Assembly: GCA_021325175.1 (NCBI GenBank)
Contig: JAJPHS010000052.1
Location: 1-64,000 of the forward strand
Length of the DNA stretch: 64,000 nucleotides
Reading direction: 5' to 3'
Origin: Terriglobia bacterium
Lineage (GTDB): Bacteria > Acidobacteriota > Terriglobia > Bryobacterales > Bryobacteraceae
Position 1 is the stretch's first letter, and the number at the start of each line of letters is the position of its first letter. Of the stretch, positions 1 to 11,289 are shown one piece after another. A program made the translations under genes and the position numbers. The notes beneath the pieces were generated by a model. The model saw only the letters and a program-made list of their open reading frames with translations, was not told where the DNA came from and did no database searches.

Positions 1-366
1 CTTCATTTCAGCGAGATCACCGCGAAAGAGCATGGCCTCGAAGTGCAGCAGCATCAATTGCTGCTGGCCGTGCACGGCCTGCCCGCCGGCGTCCGGCCGA
101 CGATTCGGGAAATTGCGTCGCGATTATTCATCGAGCATCACAGCGCCGTCGAGCTGGTCAACCGCCTGGAGCAAAAAGGCGCGATCGCGCGCCACGCCGG
201 CACGGAAGACAAACGCGAGGTGCTGATTCGCCTCACGCCCGCCGGCCGCGCCGTGCTGCGCAAGCTCGCCCTGGCGCATCGCAATGAGCTGGAGCGCTCC
301 GGTCCGGAGCTGGCGCGCGCGCTGCAATCGACGCTGCGGCATTCTCATCAGAGGGTATCGTTGTGA
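1..366 (+). CDS. MarR family transcriptional regulator (5' truncated by window edge)
   Basis: Frame open from base 1: LHFSEITAKEHGLEVQQHQLLLAVHGLPAGVRPTIREIASRLFIEHHSAVELVNRLEQKGAIARHAGTEDKREVLIRLTPAGR; typical MarR winged helix. Confidence 0.85.
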   Translation, partial: LHFSEITAKEHGLEVQQHQLLLAVHGLPAGVRPTIREIASRLFIEHHSAVELVNRLEQKGAIARHAGTEDKREVLIRLTPAGRAVLRKLALAHRNELERSGPELARALQSTLRHSHQRVSL

Positions 367-2162
367 CCAAACGCAAGGATCATTCACAGGAGCTGGGCGA
401 TTTCACGACGACCACGCGCGTGATCCCGATTTCGGTGCTGGCGATCGGCATCGGATTCGTCAGCACGTTTATCGCGTGGCTGCTGCTGCGGCTCATCGGA
501 TTTTTCACCAACGCGTTCTACTACGGCCGCACCGGAACCGCGCTGGTTTCTCCCGCCGGAAATCACCTGGGATGGTGGGCGGTGCTGGTGCCGGTCGGCG
601 GCGGGTTGATTATCGGATTCATGGCGCGCTACGGGTCGGAGCGAATTCGCGGGCACGGCATTCCCGAGGCGCTCGAATCGATCCTGATCAACGGCAGCAA
701 GGTCGAGCCGCGGCTGGCGTTGTTAAAACCCGTTTCGGCCGCGATCTCCATCGGATCGGGCGGGCCCTTCGGCGCCGAAGGTCCAATCATTATGACCGGC
801 GGCGCGATCGGGTCGATTATCTCGCAGTTGTTCCGGCTCACCGCGGCGGAGCGCAAGACGCTGCTGGTGGCGGGCGCGGCGGCGGGCATGTCGGCGACGT
901 TCGCCACCCCGGTCGCGGCGGTGATGCTCGCGGTCGAGCTGCTGCTGTTCGAATGGAAACCGCGCAGCGCGATCCCCGTGGCTCTGGCGAGCGCAACGGC
1001 CGGCGCCGCGCGGCGATACATCCTGGGTCTTGGCCCGCTGTTCCCGGTGCCGCATCATGCGATCTTCATCGGTCCGGTTGGGCTGGCGGGTTGCGTGCTG
1101 GCGGGGCTGCTCGCCGGCCTGCTTTCCGCGCTGCTGACGCTCGGCGTGTACGCGGCGGAGGATTCGTTTCTAAAATTGCCGATTCACTGGATGTGGTGGC
1201 CCGCGATCGGCGGAGTGGCGGTGGGACTCGGCGGAATGATCTTCCCCCAGGCGCTCGGCGTGGGCTACGACACCATCGGCGCGCTGCTGCAAGGCGAAGT
1301 GCCGCGCGCGGTGATCGCCGGGGTGCTGCTGGTGAAGTCCGCCATCTGGGTGATCTCGCTCGGATCGGGAACATCGGGTGGAGTGCTGGCGCCGCTGTTG
1401 ATGATGGGCGCGGCGCTGGGCGGAGTTGAAGCGATGTTTCTGCCCGCCGAAGGCATCGGATTCTGGCCTCTGGTCAGCATGGGAGCGATTCTGGGCGGCA
1501 CGATGCGCGCGCCGTTCACCGCGGTTCTTTTCGCGCTGGAGCTGACTCACGACATTTCGGTGCTGCTGCCGCTGCTAGTAGCGGCGATGCTGGCCCACGC
1601 GACCACGGTGCTGCTGTTGAAGCGCTCGATTCTGACCGAGAAGGTCGCGCGGCGAGGGTTCCACTTATCGCGCGAGTATGCCATCGATCCCCTGGAGATT
1701 CTGTTCGTCCGTGAAGCGATGCGAACGAAAATCGTCGCGTTTCCGGCCAGCGCGACCGTCGATGAGCTGCGCGCCACGCTCATCCGCGAGCCGATGGGCC
1801 GCGGCCAGCACTTGTTCCCGGTGGTCGACGGCGAGCGGCGGCTTAAAGGCGTGATCACGCGACGGCGATTGCGCGAGCTTACCGAATCGACGGAAGGCGG
1901 CGCGCTGCTCGGCGACGTGCTGACCACGCCCGTCGTCGCCTACCCGGACGAATCGCTTCGCATGGTGGTCCTGCGCATGGCCGAGAGCGGTTTCACGCGG
2001 ATGCCCGTGGTGGATCGCGAGGGCTGCCTGGCCGGGATGGTTTCGCTTCGCGATCTGCTGATCGCGCGAGTGCGCAGCGTCCATGACGAGCGCCGCCGCG
2101 AACAGGTCCTCCATTTGCGGCTGCCGCTGCGGAATCGGACGCGCCTGATCGGGCAGAAATAG
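363..2162 (+). CDS. Voltage-gated chloride channel family protein (ClC) with C-terminal CBS domains
   Basis: GSGGPFGAEGPIIMTGGAIGS ClC selectivity-filter motif, multiple TM segments, two CBS-like repeats; overlaps preceding stop (translational coupling). Confidence 0.93.
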   Translation: MTKRKDHSQELGDFTTTTRVIPISVLAIGIGFVSTFIAWLLLRLIGFFTNAFYYGRTGTALVSPAGNHLGWWAVLVPVGGGLIIGFMARYGSERIRGHGIPEALESILINGSKVEPRLALLKPVSAAISIGSGGPFGAEGPIIMTGGAIGSIISQLFRLTAAERKTLLVAGAAAGMSATFATPVAAVMLAVELLLFEWKPRSAIPVALASATAGAARRYILGLGPLFPVPHHAIFIGPVGLAGCVLAGLLAGLLSALLTLGVYAAEDSFLKLPIHWMWWPAIGGVAVGLGGMIFPQALGVGYDTIGALLQGEVPRAVIAGVLLVKSAIWVISLGSGTSGGVLAPLLMMGAALGGVEAMFLPAEGIGFWPLVSMGAILGGTMRAPFTAVLFALELTHDISVLLPLLVAAMLAHATTVLLLKRSILTEKVARRGFHLSREYAIDPLEILFVREAMRTKIVAFPASATVDELRATLIREPMGRGQHLFPVVDGERRLKGVITRRRLRELTESTEGGALLGDVLTTPVVAYPDESLRMVVLRMAESGFTRMPVVDREGCLAGMVSLRDLLIARVRSVHDERRREQVLHLRLPLRNRTRLIGQK

Positions 2163-2210
2163 GAATCGTCTTCAAGCGGCGTTCCGGCGTGCTGCTAAGA
2201 TGAAATTCCC

Positions 2211-2921
2211 ATGACCGACAAACCGGTGGCGGCGCAGGCGCGCGATCTGCGGACCTACCGCCATTTCGATCTCCTGCTGGCCATCTTCCTCGTCGTCCTG
2301 CTGATTTCAAATCTGGTGGGGCAGAAAATCTGCCAGATCGGACCTTTCGTGATCAGCGGAGCGCAGCTCCTGTTCCCGATCACGTATATCTTCGGCGACG
2401 TATTCACCGAAGTTTACGGCTACGCGGCGTCGCGGCGCGCCATCTGGATCGGTTTTCTGGCCAACGCGCTTCTGGCGGTGATGGGTTTGATCACGGTGTG
2501 GCTTCCGCCCGCGCCGGGCTGGCCGAATCAACAGGCTTTCGCGACGGTGTTTTACCAGATCCCGCGCCTGATCGTCGCCAGTCTGGTGGCGTATTGGTGC
2601 GGCGAATTCACCAATTCGTTCACGCTGGCTAAGATGAAGCTGTGGACCGGCGGGCGAATGTTGTGGACGCGCACCATCGGCTCAACCGTTACCGGACAAT
2701 TCGTGGATACGGTCATTCTGGTGCTGATCGGATTTGCCGGCACCGCTCCGGCATCCACGCTGGCGAAACTGGCGGCATCGGCGTATTTCGGCAAGGTGAT
2801 CTATGAAGTGGCCGCAACGCCGGTGACCTACGCCGTCGTGGGATTCCTGAAGCGGTCCGAGGGGCTGGACGCTTTCGATTATAAAAGCGATTTTAATCCG
2901 TTCCATTTGGGAACGCATTAA
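2211..2921 (+). CDS. Queuosine precursor transporter (YhhQ/VUT family)
   Basis: NLVGQKICQIGPFVISGAQLLFPITYIFGDVFTEVYGY; characteristic YhhQ sequence; next to queA. Confidence 0.9.
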   Translation: MTDKPVAAQARDLRTYRHFDLLLAIFLVVLLISNLVGQKICQIGPFVISGAQLLFPITYIFGDVFTEVYGYAASRRAIWIGFLANALLAVMGLITVWLPPAPGWPNQQAFATVFYQIPRLIVASLVAYWCGEFTNSFTLAKMKLWTGGRMLWTRTIGSTVTGQFVDTVILVLIGFAGTAPASTLAKLAASAYFGKVIYEVAATPVTYAVVGFLKRSEGLDAFDYKSDFNPFHLGTH

Positions 2922-2939
2922 CTCCGTTACGTAAAACAA

Positions 2940-3935
2940 TTGCTGATCTCTGAGTTTGATTATCATCTTCCCGAGGAACTGATCGCGCAGGAGCCTCTGC
3001 CGGATCGCGCCGGCGCGCGCATGCTGGTGCTCGATCGCGCATCCGCCACCTGGCAGGATCGCCAGTTTCGCGATTTTCCTGCATATCTGGGCCCCGGCGA
3101 CTGCCTCATCCTGAACGATTCGCGCGTCTTTCCATCGCGGCTTTACGGGCGGCGGGAGCACGGCACGGGCCGCGTCGAGGTTTTTCTCGCCCGGCAAATT
3201 TCCCCGGACGGCCTCACCTGGGAAGCGCTGGTTCGTCCTGGCCGAAAAATGCGCAGCGGGGAACGCATCTTTGTGTCGGATGATCTCACGGTCGAGATTC
3301 TCGGACGCGGCGCCTTTGGCGAGCGGACCGTTCTACTGCGGCCGCGCGGCGACCTGTTCGAGGTTCTGGATCGAACCGGACACGTCCCGCTGCCGCCTTA
3401 CATCCGCCGCGAGGATCGCCGCGAGGACCGCGAGCGTTACCAAACCGTATTCGCGCGCGAGCGTGGATCGGTGGCTGCGCCGACCGCCGGGCTGCACTTT
3501 ACTCCGGAAATTCTGGACGCCTGCCGCGCGGCCGGAGCCGTGATCGCGCATGTGACCCTGCACGTCGGCCTGGGAACGTTCCAGCCGCTGCGCAGCCAGG
3601 TGATCGAACAAGCCAGGCTCCACTCGGAATCCTTCGTCGTTCCCGAGGAGACCGTTCGCGCGATGGACGCCGCGCGCCGCGTGATCGCCGTCGGCACCAC
3701 CAGCGTCCGCGCCATCGAAAGCCCATCGAGCGGTGAAACCGACCTGTTCATTTATCCCGGATTCCAGTTTCGCCGCACCGGAGCGCTGCTCACCAATTTT
3801 CATCTGCCGCAATCGAGCCTGCTGGTGCTGGTCTCCGCCTTCGCGGGTCGCGAATTAACGCTCGCTGCCTATCGCCATGCCGTGGAGCGGCGCTACCGGT
3901 TTTTCTCTTACGGCGATTGCATGTTAATCCTGTGA
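2940..3935 (+). CDS. queA: S-adenosylmethionine:tRNA ribosyltransferase-isomerase
   Basis: [28 protein letters not shown] ... [14 protein letters not shown] ... [11 protein letters not shown] ... [22 protein letters not shown] start. Confidence 0.96.
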   Translation: MLISEFDYHLPEELIAQEPLPDRAGARMLVLDRASATWQDRQFRDFPAYLGPGDCLILNDSRVFPSRLYGRREHGTGRVEVFLARQISPDGLTWEALVRPGRKMRSGERIFVSDDLTVEILGRGAFGERTVLLRPRGDLFEVLDRTGHVPLPPYIRREDRREDRERYQTVFARERGSVAAPTAGLHFTPEILDACRAAGAVIAHVTLHVGLGTFQPLRSQVIEQARLHSESFVVPEETVRAMDAARRVIAVGTTSVRAIESPSSGETDLFIYPGFQFRRTGALLTNFHLPQSSLLVLVSAFAGRELTLAAYRHAVERRYRFFSYGDCMLIL

Positions 3936-3942
3936 AGAAGCG

Positions 3943-5349
3943 ATGAAGGGCAAACTTGTTTCCTGGCTTGCGGCGGCGGCGATCACGGCGTACTTTTTGT
4001 CCTTCGCAATTCCCGCCCTGCGCGCCGGATTCGCCCCTGACGATCCGATGAACGCGGGCGAGTACTGGCTGCGCGGATTCTGGCGCAGCGCCGCCGATAT
4101 CGTCACGTTCTGGACCACGGCTTATCGTCCTTTAGGCGCGATGTTCTACCTGCCGATTTATCATTTTTTCGGATTTACGCCCCTTCCGTTTCGCATCGGC
4201 GCGCTGGCGCTGATCGCTGGAAATATTTTTCTGACTTATCGGGTGGCGCTGATGCTGGTCGAATCGCGCGCCGCCGCGGCGCTGGCGGCGATGCTGGCCA
4301 CCGCGCATGCCTCCATGCTCGCGATCTATTACAACACGTCGATGATCTACGACATTCTGGCGTATTTCTTCGTCGCGCTGATGCTGTTTCTCTATCTGCG
4401 ATTCCGGCGCCAAGGCGAGCTTTCGATCCCGCGCGCCGCGCTGGTGGTGTGCGCGTTTATCGCCGCGCTCGATTCGAAGGAACTGGCCGTGGTCGCTTCG
4501 CTATGGGTGCTCGCCTATGAGCTGCTTTTCGAAAGGCCGTGGCGGCTGCGCGTGCCGCTGCTGTTGTGCGCCATTTCGGGCGTCTACACCGCCGGAAAAT
4601 TTTTGGGTCCCAATCCGCTGGCGAAGCAGGAAGGCTATCGGCTCGATTTAAGCCTGCATCGCTACCTGCTGAACAACCGCCTTTATTGGAATGATCTGTT
4701 TTACTCCCATTGGTTCGTTACCAGCCGCCGGTTAGTGTTCTGCTGGCTGGCGCTCACCGCGCTCTGCTGGATCGCCCGCCGGCTGGAGCTATGGTGGTGC
4801 TGGGTGCTGGTGACCACGGCGACGCTCGGCATCTCGTTTACCGTTCAGCCGCGAGGACAATCCGGCCTGTACCTGGCGCTGTTTGCGTGGACGATGATGG
4901 CCGCGTCGCTTTTCGCGATCCCGTTCGGAAAACGTTCGCGGATCGCGTGGCCGGCGGCGCTGGTGTTGGCATGCGTGGCGGCTTGGTATACGGTTCCGTA
5001 CTGGCGCGCGCAGACTCAGGCCTACCTCGACTGGCACAAACCCACGATGATCACCCTGGCCCAGATCAAGGCCGCGCCAAAGCCGCCCCCGCGCAGCCGC
5101 GTGTTGTTCCTTCACGATCCGTGGGAAGGCTACGACACGCTATTCATGGCGCTGCTTGTTTGGAACGACCACAGCCTGAACATCGATCTCGACCGTAAAC
5201 TAACGCCCCCGCCCGACCCGGCAAATTACGACTGGGTCCTGTCCTTTGAGGGGAGCGATCTGCGCCTGTTGAAGCCCTCTGTTCGAGGCGGAGCTGAAGC
5301 TCCGCGCGGAACCAATCCCGCCCTCCTGCGCGACGCGATGTTAGGTTGA
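3943..5349 (+). CDS. Polytopic membrane protein, possible glycosyltransferase (GT39/ArnT-like)
   Basis: Many hydrophobic segments; N-terminal FAPDDPMNAGEYW resembles the D-containing first loop of GT-C enzymes. Confidence 0.6.
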   Translation: MKGKLVSWLAAAAITAYFLSFAIPALRAGFAPDDPMNAGEYWLRGFWRSAADIVTFWTTAYRPLGAMFYLPIYHFFGFTPLPFRIGALALIAGNIFLTYRVALMLVESRAAAALAAMLATAHASMLAIYYNTSMIYDILAYFFVALMLFLYLRFRRQGELSIPRAALVVCAFIAALDSKELAVVASLWVLAYELLFERPWRLRVPLLLCAISGVYTAGKFLGPNPLAKQEGYRLDLSLHRYLLNNRLYWNDLFYSHWFVTSRRLVFCWLALTALCWIARRLELWWCWVLVTTATLGISFTVQPRGQSGLYLALFAWTMMAASLFAIPFGKRSRIAWPAALVLACVAAWYTVPYWRAQTQAYLDWHKPTMITLAQIKAAPKPPPRSRVLFLHDPWEGYDTLFMALLVWNDHSLNIDLDRKLTPPPDPANYDWVLSFEGSDLRLLKPSVRGGAEAPRGTNPALLRDAMLG

Positions 5350-5358
5350 AAGTATCGG

Positions 5359-7092
5359 ATGCTTCTTCGCTGCGCACTCGCCGCCGCCGCGCTGCCTTGT
5401 CTGGCCGCGCCCACCTTCCACGAGGACATCCAGCCGATCACGAATCGTTACTGCGCGCCCTGCCATCGCCCCGGTGAAACCGGACCGTTTTCGCTGCTCA
5501 CCTACGCCGACGTGAAAAAGCGCGCCGCGCAGATCGCCGCCGTCACGGCCAAGCGATTCATGCCGCCCTGGCTCCCCGAGCCCGGTCACGGCGATTTCGC
5601 CGATGAGCTTCGCCTTTCCGACGCGCAAATCCGAGCCATCGCCGATTGGGCCGCCGCCGGCGCGCCCGAAGGAGATCCCGCCCACGCTCCCCCGCCGCCG
5701 AATTTCACCGAAGGATGGCAGCTCGGCCCGCCCGACCTGATCCTTGAGCCGAAGCGCGCCGCCAGCATCCCCGCCTCCGGTCCCGACGTCTATTGGAACT
5801 TCATCTTCACCGCCAACACGAAACAAACGCGCTGGGTTCGCGCCATCGAAATTCGCCCCGGGGAAAAACGCGCGGTGCATCACGCCAATCTCTACATCGA
5901 TCGCGCGCACTCGGCGCGGGCCGCCGGCGATGTTTTTCCCGGCATGGACCCGAAAATTGAGCGCTCGATTTACGAGCCCGACGACGGCCACTTTCTTTAT
6001 TGGAAGCCCGGCGGCATCCCTTACTCCGAGCCCGACGGATTTTCCTGGCGCCTCGATCCCGGCGACGATCTCGTCCTCAACGCGCACATTCTTCCGACCG
6101 GCAAGCCCGAAGCGATCCGACCCGTTATCGGCCTTTACTTCACCGGCAAACGCCAGACCAAGTTTCCGATGCTGATCCAGCTCGAACACGACGGCGCGTT
6201 GAACATCCCCGCCGGCGATAGAGATTTTCTCGATTCGGACGACTTCACTTTGCCGCTCGACGTGGACGTTCTGGCAATTTATCCCCACGCCCACGCCCTC
6301 GGACACGTCCTTGAAGGCTACGCCACGCTGCCCGATGGAACCAAAAAATGGCTGATCCGCATTCCCGATTGGGACCGCAACTGGGAAGCCGTCTATCGCT
6401 ATCGCGCGCCGTTCTTTTTGCCGCGCGGGACGGTGATTTCCATGCGCTTCCATTACGACAATTCGGTCGCCAATCCGCGCAACCCGAACCATCCGCCGAA
6501 GCTCGTCAAGGCGGGAAATCGATTGCGGGATGAAATGGGACATTTATGGCTGCAAGTGCTGCCGCGCGGCGCGCGCGATTCGCGGATGGAGATCGAAGAA
6601 GCGCTGGTGCGGCACTGGCTTGAAAAATATCCCGGCGATTTTTCCGGTCATCTGCATCTGGGCGGAATTATGCTCGCCCGCCTCGATCCGCGCTCGGCGG
6701 AAACCGAGCTTCAACGCGCCGTCTCGATCGACCCGAAAAATCCCGAAGGCCGCAACATGCTCGGCTCGGCGCTGTTGGCGCTTGGCCGGACCAGCGAGGC
6801 TATCGATCAGTTTCGTCTGGCCCTTCAGCAGCGTCCGGATTATCAGAACGCCCGCTATAACCTGGCGCGCGCGCTGATCAAGGCGCAGCGATGGGACGAA
6901 GCGCTCGCCTTCTACCAGCAGATCGTCGCGGCCTATCCTAACGATGTGCAGGCGCGCAATGGGCTGGGCGAATTGCTGTACCATCAGGGTCGCTACGCGG
7001 AGGCGATCGGGGAATTTCAGAAAGCGCTGTCGATCGACCCATCGAACCAGGTCGCCAGAAAAGACCTGGAAATCGCCCGCCAGAAGCAATAA
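5359..7092 (+). CDS. Cytochrome c-like (CAPCH) / copper type II monooxygenase-like / TPR protein
   Basis: NRYCAPCHRPGETGPFSLLTY heme motif, HHANLYIDR and HAHALGH motifs, C-terminal TPRs. Confidence 0.75.
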   Translation: MLLRCALAAAALPCLAAPTFHEDIQPITNRYCAPCHRPGETGPFSLLTYADVKKRAAQIAAVTAKRFMPPWLPEPGHGDFADELRLSDAQIRAIADWAAAGAPEGDPAHAPPPPNFTEGWQLGPPDLILEPKRAASIPASGPDVYWNFIFTANTKQTRWVRAIEIRPGEKRAVHHANLYIDRAHSARAAGDVFPGMDPKIERSIYEPDDGHFLYWKPGGIPYSEPDGFSWRLDPGDDLVLNAHILPTGKPEAIRPVIGLYFTGKRQTKFPMLIQLEHDGALNIPAGDRDFLDSDDFTLPLDVDVLAIYPHAHALGHVLEGYATLPDGTKKWLIRIPDWDRNWEAVYRYRAPFFLPRGTVISMRFHYDNSVANPRNPNHPPKLVKAGNRLRDEMGHLWLQVLPRGARDSRMEIEEALVRHWLEKYPGDFSGHLHLGGIMLARLDPRSAETELQRAVSIDPKNPEGRNMLGSALLALGRTSEAIDQFRLALQQRPDYQNARYNLARALIKAQRWDEALAFYQQIVAAYPNDVQARNGLGELLYHQGRYAEAIGEFQKALSIDPSNQVARKDLEIARQKQ

Positions 7093-7136
7093 CCGCATCG
7101 CTTGCCATTAGGCGAATAAAGAGCGAAACTAGCGGT

Positions 7137-8090
7137 ATGCTAGTCGGCATCGCCAGGCTCGCCGCCGGCGCCCGGACGCTGGAAGCCAAGCGCCGGGTCG
7201 AGTATCTCGAGATTGAATCGCGCTCCTTCATCACGCGCTGCGACAGCGATCGCGTGCCATTCCGCTGGACGATCAACCCCTATCGCGGCTGCGAGTTCGG
7301 GTGCAAGTACTGCTATGCGCGCTACGCCCACGAATTCATGGAGCTTCGCGATCCGCTGCAATTTGAGCGAAAAATCTTCGCCAAACGCTTCGATCGCGCG
7401 CAATTTCGGCGCGAGCTCACCCGCTTGCCGATGGGCGAAACCATCGCGCTCGGCACCGCAACCGACCCTTACCAGCCGGCCGAGCGCCGCTTCCGGATCA
7501 CCCGGTCCGTCCTCGAAGTGTTTGCCGCGACGGCCGGCTATCGCCTTGGAATCACCAGCAAATCCGACCTGATCGCGCGCGACCTGGATCTGCTGCGGGA
7601 AATTTCGCGCCGTCATTATCTGAGCGTCCACATCACCATCACCAGCATGGACCGCGACCTCGACCGCCTCATCGAGCCGATGGCGCCCCGCCCCGACCTG
7701 CGCATGAACGCGGTCCGCAAACTCGCCGCGGCCGGGATTCGAGTCGGCGTTTTTTGCTCGCCGGTGATGCCGCTGATCAACGATTCCGAGCCGGGCCTGG
7801 ACGCCATCGCCAAATCCGCGCGCGGGGCCGGAGCAAACAATTTTGGCGCCAATGTCTTATTCCTGAAGCCGTGCAGCTACGCCGTTTTTCTGCCTTTTTT
7901 GGAAAGCCATTTTCCGCTGCTGGTCCGCCGCTACCGCGAGCGGTTCGAAAAATCGGCGTACTTAAAAGGGGAATATCCGAAAACGATTCAGGATCGGGTC
8001 GCCGCCATCCGCCGCCGCTACGGATTCCACCCGCAAGCGCAGCCCGAACCCGCGCTGTGGCCCAAAGACCCCCAGCTCACCCTGTTTTAA
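7137..8090 (+). CDS. Radical SAM protein, spore photoproduct lyase-like family
   Basis: NPYRGCEFGCKYCYARYAHEF: CxxxCxxC radical SAM motif. Confidence 0.88.
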   Translation: MLVGIARLAAGARTLEAKRRVEYLEIESRSFITRCDSDRVPFRWTINPYRGCEFGCKYCYARYAHEFMELRDPLQFERKIFAKRFDRAQFRRELTRLPMGETIALGTATDPYQPAERRFRITRSVLEVFAATAGYRLGITSKSDLIARDLDLLREISRRHYLSVHITITSMDRDLDRLIEPMAPRPDLRMNAVRKLAAAGIRVGVFCSPVMPLINDSEPGLDAIAKSARGAGANNFGANVLFLKPCSYAVFLPFLESHFPLLVRRYRERFEKSAYLKGEYPKTIQDRVAAIRRRYGFHPQAQPEPALWPKDPQLTLF

Positions 8091-8134
8091 ATACTTTACC
8101 CCCGCCAAGCTTCAGCTTCGCAACTTGCGCTGGC

Positions 8135-8908
8135 CTAGGAATTCTCTTCCGCGATGGGGACTTGCCAGCGGCCGCTTTGCAGCTCCACCGTGCTGAAATT
8201 TTCACCGAGATAGACTCGGCGGACCTCCGGATCATTGCTCAGCACTTCCGGCGATCCGGCGCGGAAAATGCGGCCATTGTTGATAATATAAGCTCGATCC
8301 ACCACCGCAAGCGTCTCGCGGACGTTGTGATCCGTCACCAGAATACCGATGCCGGCGCGCTTCAGGTCCGTGATGATTTTTTGCAGCTCCAGCACCTGAA
8401 TCGGATCGATTCCCGAAAACGGCTCGTCGAGCAGAAGAAAACTAGGCTCGATCACCAGGCTGCGCGCGATTTCGACGCGACGGCGCTCGCCGCCGGAAAG
8501 AGCGTAGCCCTTGTTGTGGCGGACCTGCTCAAGACCCATCTGCGCGATCAGGCGGTTCATTCGCTCCCGGCGCTCCCGGCGGCTGATGGGGAGCGTTTGC
8601 AGGATCGCCATCAGGTTATTCTCCACCGACAGCTTGCGAAACACCGAGGCTTCCTGCGGCAGATAGCTGATGCCCCGGTGCGCGCGCCGGTACATCGGCA
8701 GCGGAGTGATGTCGTCCTGGTCGAACAGGACCCGGCCGGAATCGGGAGTGATCAGGCCGACGATCATGTAGAACGTCGTCGTCTTGCCGGCGCCGTTCGG
8801 GCCAAGCAATCCCACCACCTCGCCCTGTTTGACCCACACCGACACGTTATCGACCACCTTTCGGCCGCGATACGCCTTGGTCAGCTCATTGGTTCGGAGG
8901 GTGTGCAC
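8135..8908 (-). CDS. lptB: LPS export ABC transporter ATP-binding protein
   Basis: Walker [18 protein letters not shown], signature [30 protein letters not shown]. Confidence 0.95.
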   Translation of the reverse strand: MHTLRTNELTKAYRGRKVVDNVSVWVKQGEVVGLLGPNGAGKTTTFYMIVGLITPDSGRVLFDQDDITPLPMYRRAHRGISYLPQEASVFRKLSVENNLMAILQTLPISRRERRERMNRLIAQMGLEQVRHNKGYALSGGERRRVEIARSLVIEPSFLLLDEPFSGIDPIQVLELQKIITDLKRAGIGILVTDHNVRETLAVVDRAYIINNGRIFRAGSPEVLSNDPEVRRVYLGENFSTVELQSGRWQVPIAEENS

Positions 8909-8916
8909 AGGAAAAA

Positions 8917-11187
8917 TTATTTCTTCTTGTGGACAACGCTTTTGGCGGGATTGGTTTTGTCCTTACCGTCTACGATGAGCCTATCATCGTTAGCGAACCA
9001 GGTCAATTGATTGCCGCGCGTGCGATTCATGTTATCCACCAGCGCCGGCTGGCCTCCGCTGAGCACCACGCGTTCTTCATCGGCGTAATATTCGGCGTGT
9101 TCGGAGGCGCCCACGCGCGTCCTCCTCGTCTTCTCCGACGTGCTCACGATCTTCACCGTTCCATCGGCGAAGGCTTTATCGAGCGAGGAATCCTGGTCGG
9201 CATCCTTGAGGAAGGCGCGGATTCGCCGCGCGGTGATCGTCATGCCGGGACGCACCAGCTCCACGCCTCCCGAATACTCGACCACTCGATTCTCCTCGTG
9301 ATAAACCATGTCCGGCGCGGTCACGATGGTAAAGACGGGAGGCGCGGCTGCCCCCGATTCGCCATCCGTTTCGCCCTCTTTCTTTTTGTCCTTATCGACG
9401 AACTGGCTTTTCACCTTGCCATGCGCTTCCATGATCTGCGCGTCGCGGTCGATTTGCAGCCGGTCGGCTTCGACGCGATTGGCTCCCTGCCAGGCGACGG
9501 CGTCCCCTTCGTAGATGACTTTCTGGTTGTTGTCGGTCGAGATCATGCGCCGCGCCTTGGCTTGCATCACTTCCTCGGTTGAAAGCATCGCCGAGGATTT
9601 GCCGTTTTTATCTGGCTGATGCGTGGACATGACGTGTCCGGCGGCTTCGAAATCGCCCGTCTTCTGATTGGTCACGATGTGATCGGCGGCAGCCGAGCCG
9701 GTCGAATCCCACATCCGCGCTCCGCCATCGAGCGTCATGACGCCTTTATCCTGTTCGAGCACGGCGCTGGCGGCTCGCGCGTGGCGATCGCCTTCGTCGT
9801 ATTTGAAATTGGTCTTCTGCTCCATGCGCAAAAGGTCGCTGGTTTTGGGATCGAAGAACGCGACCAGATCGCGGCTTTCGGTGATCGCGGGATCTTTAGC
9901 TCCCGGCTTATCGGTCCGCGTGGTGACGTTCACGGCCTTGAGGCTTTGGATGCGATTCTCCGCGCCGTAGGTGATCCAGATGCGATCGCCTTTGAGAAAC
10001 CGCTTGGGCTGGCCGGGCGCGTTGGGAAGAAAATCGAGCGTGCCGGGACCGGCGGTCTCCGCGCTGGCGATCTCCTTTCCGCCGTTGCGCATCTTGAGCG
10101 TGATGGTATCGCTCTTAAGGATCTTCGTTTCCTTCGTTTCCGCGTTGGGCTTGGGAAGCGGCTGCGCTTCCGCGGTGCTGCCGCCGCGCGCCAGAACTTC
10201 CTGAAGCTCGCTTTCCTTGTTTTGCGGATGGAAGCTCAAATCCATGTGCGGCGAGGTAACCGTAGTGCGCATGGTCGCGGCGGTGGAGACGAGCCGGCCG
10301 TTCTGATCCCCGTAGATGTGATCGACCACCATGCCGTCGGCGAAGTGCATCCACATGCGATCGGATTGAAATTCGATTTTGCGGTCGGGTTCCTCGCGCA
10401 CGCCGTGCCCGGCCGCGACGTACGCCTCGCGAACATCGCCCTGATCGAGCGTGATCACGGCGTTGCCGCCTTCCATATGCAGCGTGTCGCGAGTGAGCTT
10501 GGACCAGGGCATCAGCCAGATTTTCGATTCTTTTTCCTTGTAAAAAGCCTCCCCCGCTTCAATGTGCATGGGAACGAAGCCCTCGGTCTTGCCGGTCCAG
10601 TCAAGCGAGACTTGGCTTTTAAGATGCAGCTCGCGGGTTTGCGGATCGTACTCCACGCCGACGGCCGTTCCGCCGCCCTCTTTTTTGCCATCGCTGCCGA
10701 AGTCGAACCAGGCGCGGCGATCGGTGGCGGCCTTTCCGGTCTCGCTTTGAAAGGTGATGCCGGAGGATTTGATGCCAACGATGCGGCCATGCGGCGGGCC
10801 TTCGACGGGAATGCCCATGGTGATCCGCACGTCGCCGTCGGAAAAAAGCGTTTTGGCGCTTTCGTTGAAACTGGCGTGGTCGCAGAGGACGCGATCGTAC
10901 TGGCTGCCGTCTTTATGAAACAGATGCAGCTCGACATCCTGAAGCAGGATGGTGGAGGAATCCTTGCTTTCGCGCATCTCGCCGGCGCTGATCGAAAAGA
11001 CCGGCGTGGTGCCGTTGCTTTTGGTGTAGCTGTAGTGCTGCGATCGCGCGTCGATGCCCGCTTCAAGCGGCTTGGGTGGAGCGATAATGTTGCGATCGGC
11101 GCTAGCCTTGGATCTTACGTAAACCGCGCTCACCCAAATGACAATGGCAAGAAAGGCGGCAAGAAAGAGCCACCGGGTGCGGCGCAT
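8917..11187 (-). CDS. Fused LptC-like / OstA (LptA)-like LPS export protein
   Basis: N-terminal single TM, LptC-like [15 protein letters not shown]-terminal OstA-like repeats ([36 protein letters not shown]); directly upstream of lptB. Confidence 0.8.
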   Translation of the reverse strand: MRRTRWLFLAAFLAIVIWVSAVYVRSKASADRNIIAPPKPLEAGIDARSQHYSYTKSNGTTPVFSISAGEMRESKDSSTILLQDVELHLFHKDGSQYDRVLCDHASFNESAKTLFSDGDVRITMGIPVEGPPHGRIVGIKSSGITFQSETGKAATDRRAWFDFGSDGKKEGGGTAVGVEYDPQTRELHLKSQVSLDWTGKTEGFVPMHIEAGEAFYKEKESKIWLMPWSKLTRDTLHMEGGNAVITLDQGDVREAYVAAGHGVREEPDRKIEFQSDRMWMHFADGMVVDHIYGDQNGRLVSTAATMRTTVTSPHMDLSFHPQNKESELQEVLARGGSTAEAQPLPKPNAETKETKILKSDTITLKMRNGGKEIASAETAGPGTLDFLPNAPGQPKRFLKGDRIWITYGAENRIQSLKAVNVTTRTDKPGAKDPAITESRDLVAFFDPKTSDLLRMEQKTNFKYDEGDRHARAASAVLEQDKGVMTLDGGARMWDSTGSAAADHIVTNQKTGDFEAAGHVMSTHQPDKNGKSSAMLSTEEVMQAKARRMISTDNNQKVIYEGDAVAWQGANRVEADRLQIDRDAQIMEAHGKVKSQFVDKDKKKEGETDGESGAAAPPVFTIVTAPDMVYHEENRVVEYSGGVELVRPGMTITARRIRAFLKDADQDSSLDKAFADGTVKIVSTSEKTRRTRVGASEHAEYYADEERVVLSGGQPALVDNMNRTRGNQLTWFANDDRLIVDGKDKTNPAKSVVHKKK

Positions 11188-11289
11188 AGCGGTGTGTTTT
11201 CAGGATAGCAGCCGCGCGGCGCCGCGTAAGCCGGCCGGTTTTGTGCCGAGCAGGCGCGAGCCCGGCAAGTCATGTACCTTCAGAATCAT

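Noticed and set aside
284-1429. 381-aa ORF in an alternative frame of the ClC gene
   Set aside because: Out-of-frame overlap; Arg/Gly-rich artefact.
2163-2210. Possible preQ1 riboswitch before the queuosine transporter
   Set aside because: Only 48 nt and no preQ1 aptamer-like sequence recognised.
7128-7144. ACTAGC-GGTAT-GCTAGT inverted repeat over the radical SAM start codon
   Set aside because: Short 6-bp arms and no supporting context; likely chance, or the true start is downstream.
9619-11208. 529-aa plus-strand ORF antisense to the LptC/OstA gene
   Set aside because: Composition typical of antisense reading of a GC-rich gene (His/Arg/Gly/Asp/Ala-rich), no recognisable domain; the minus-strand protein is convincing.
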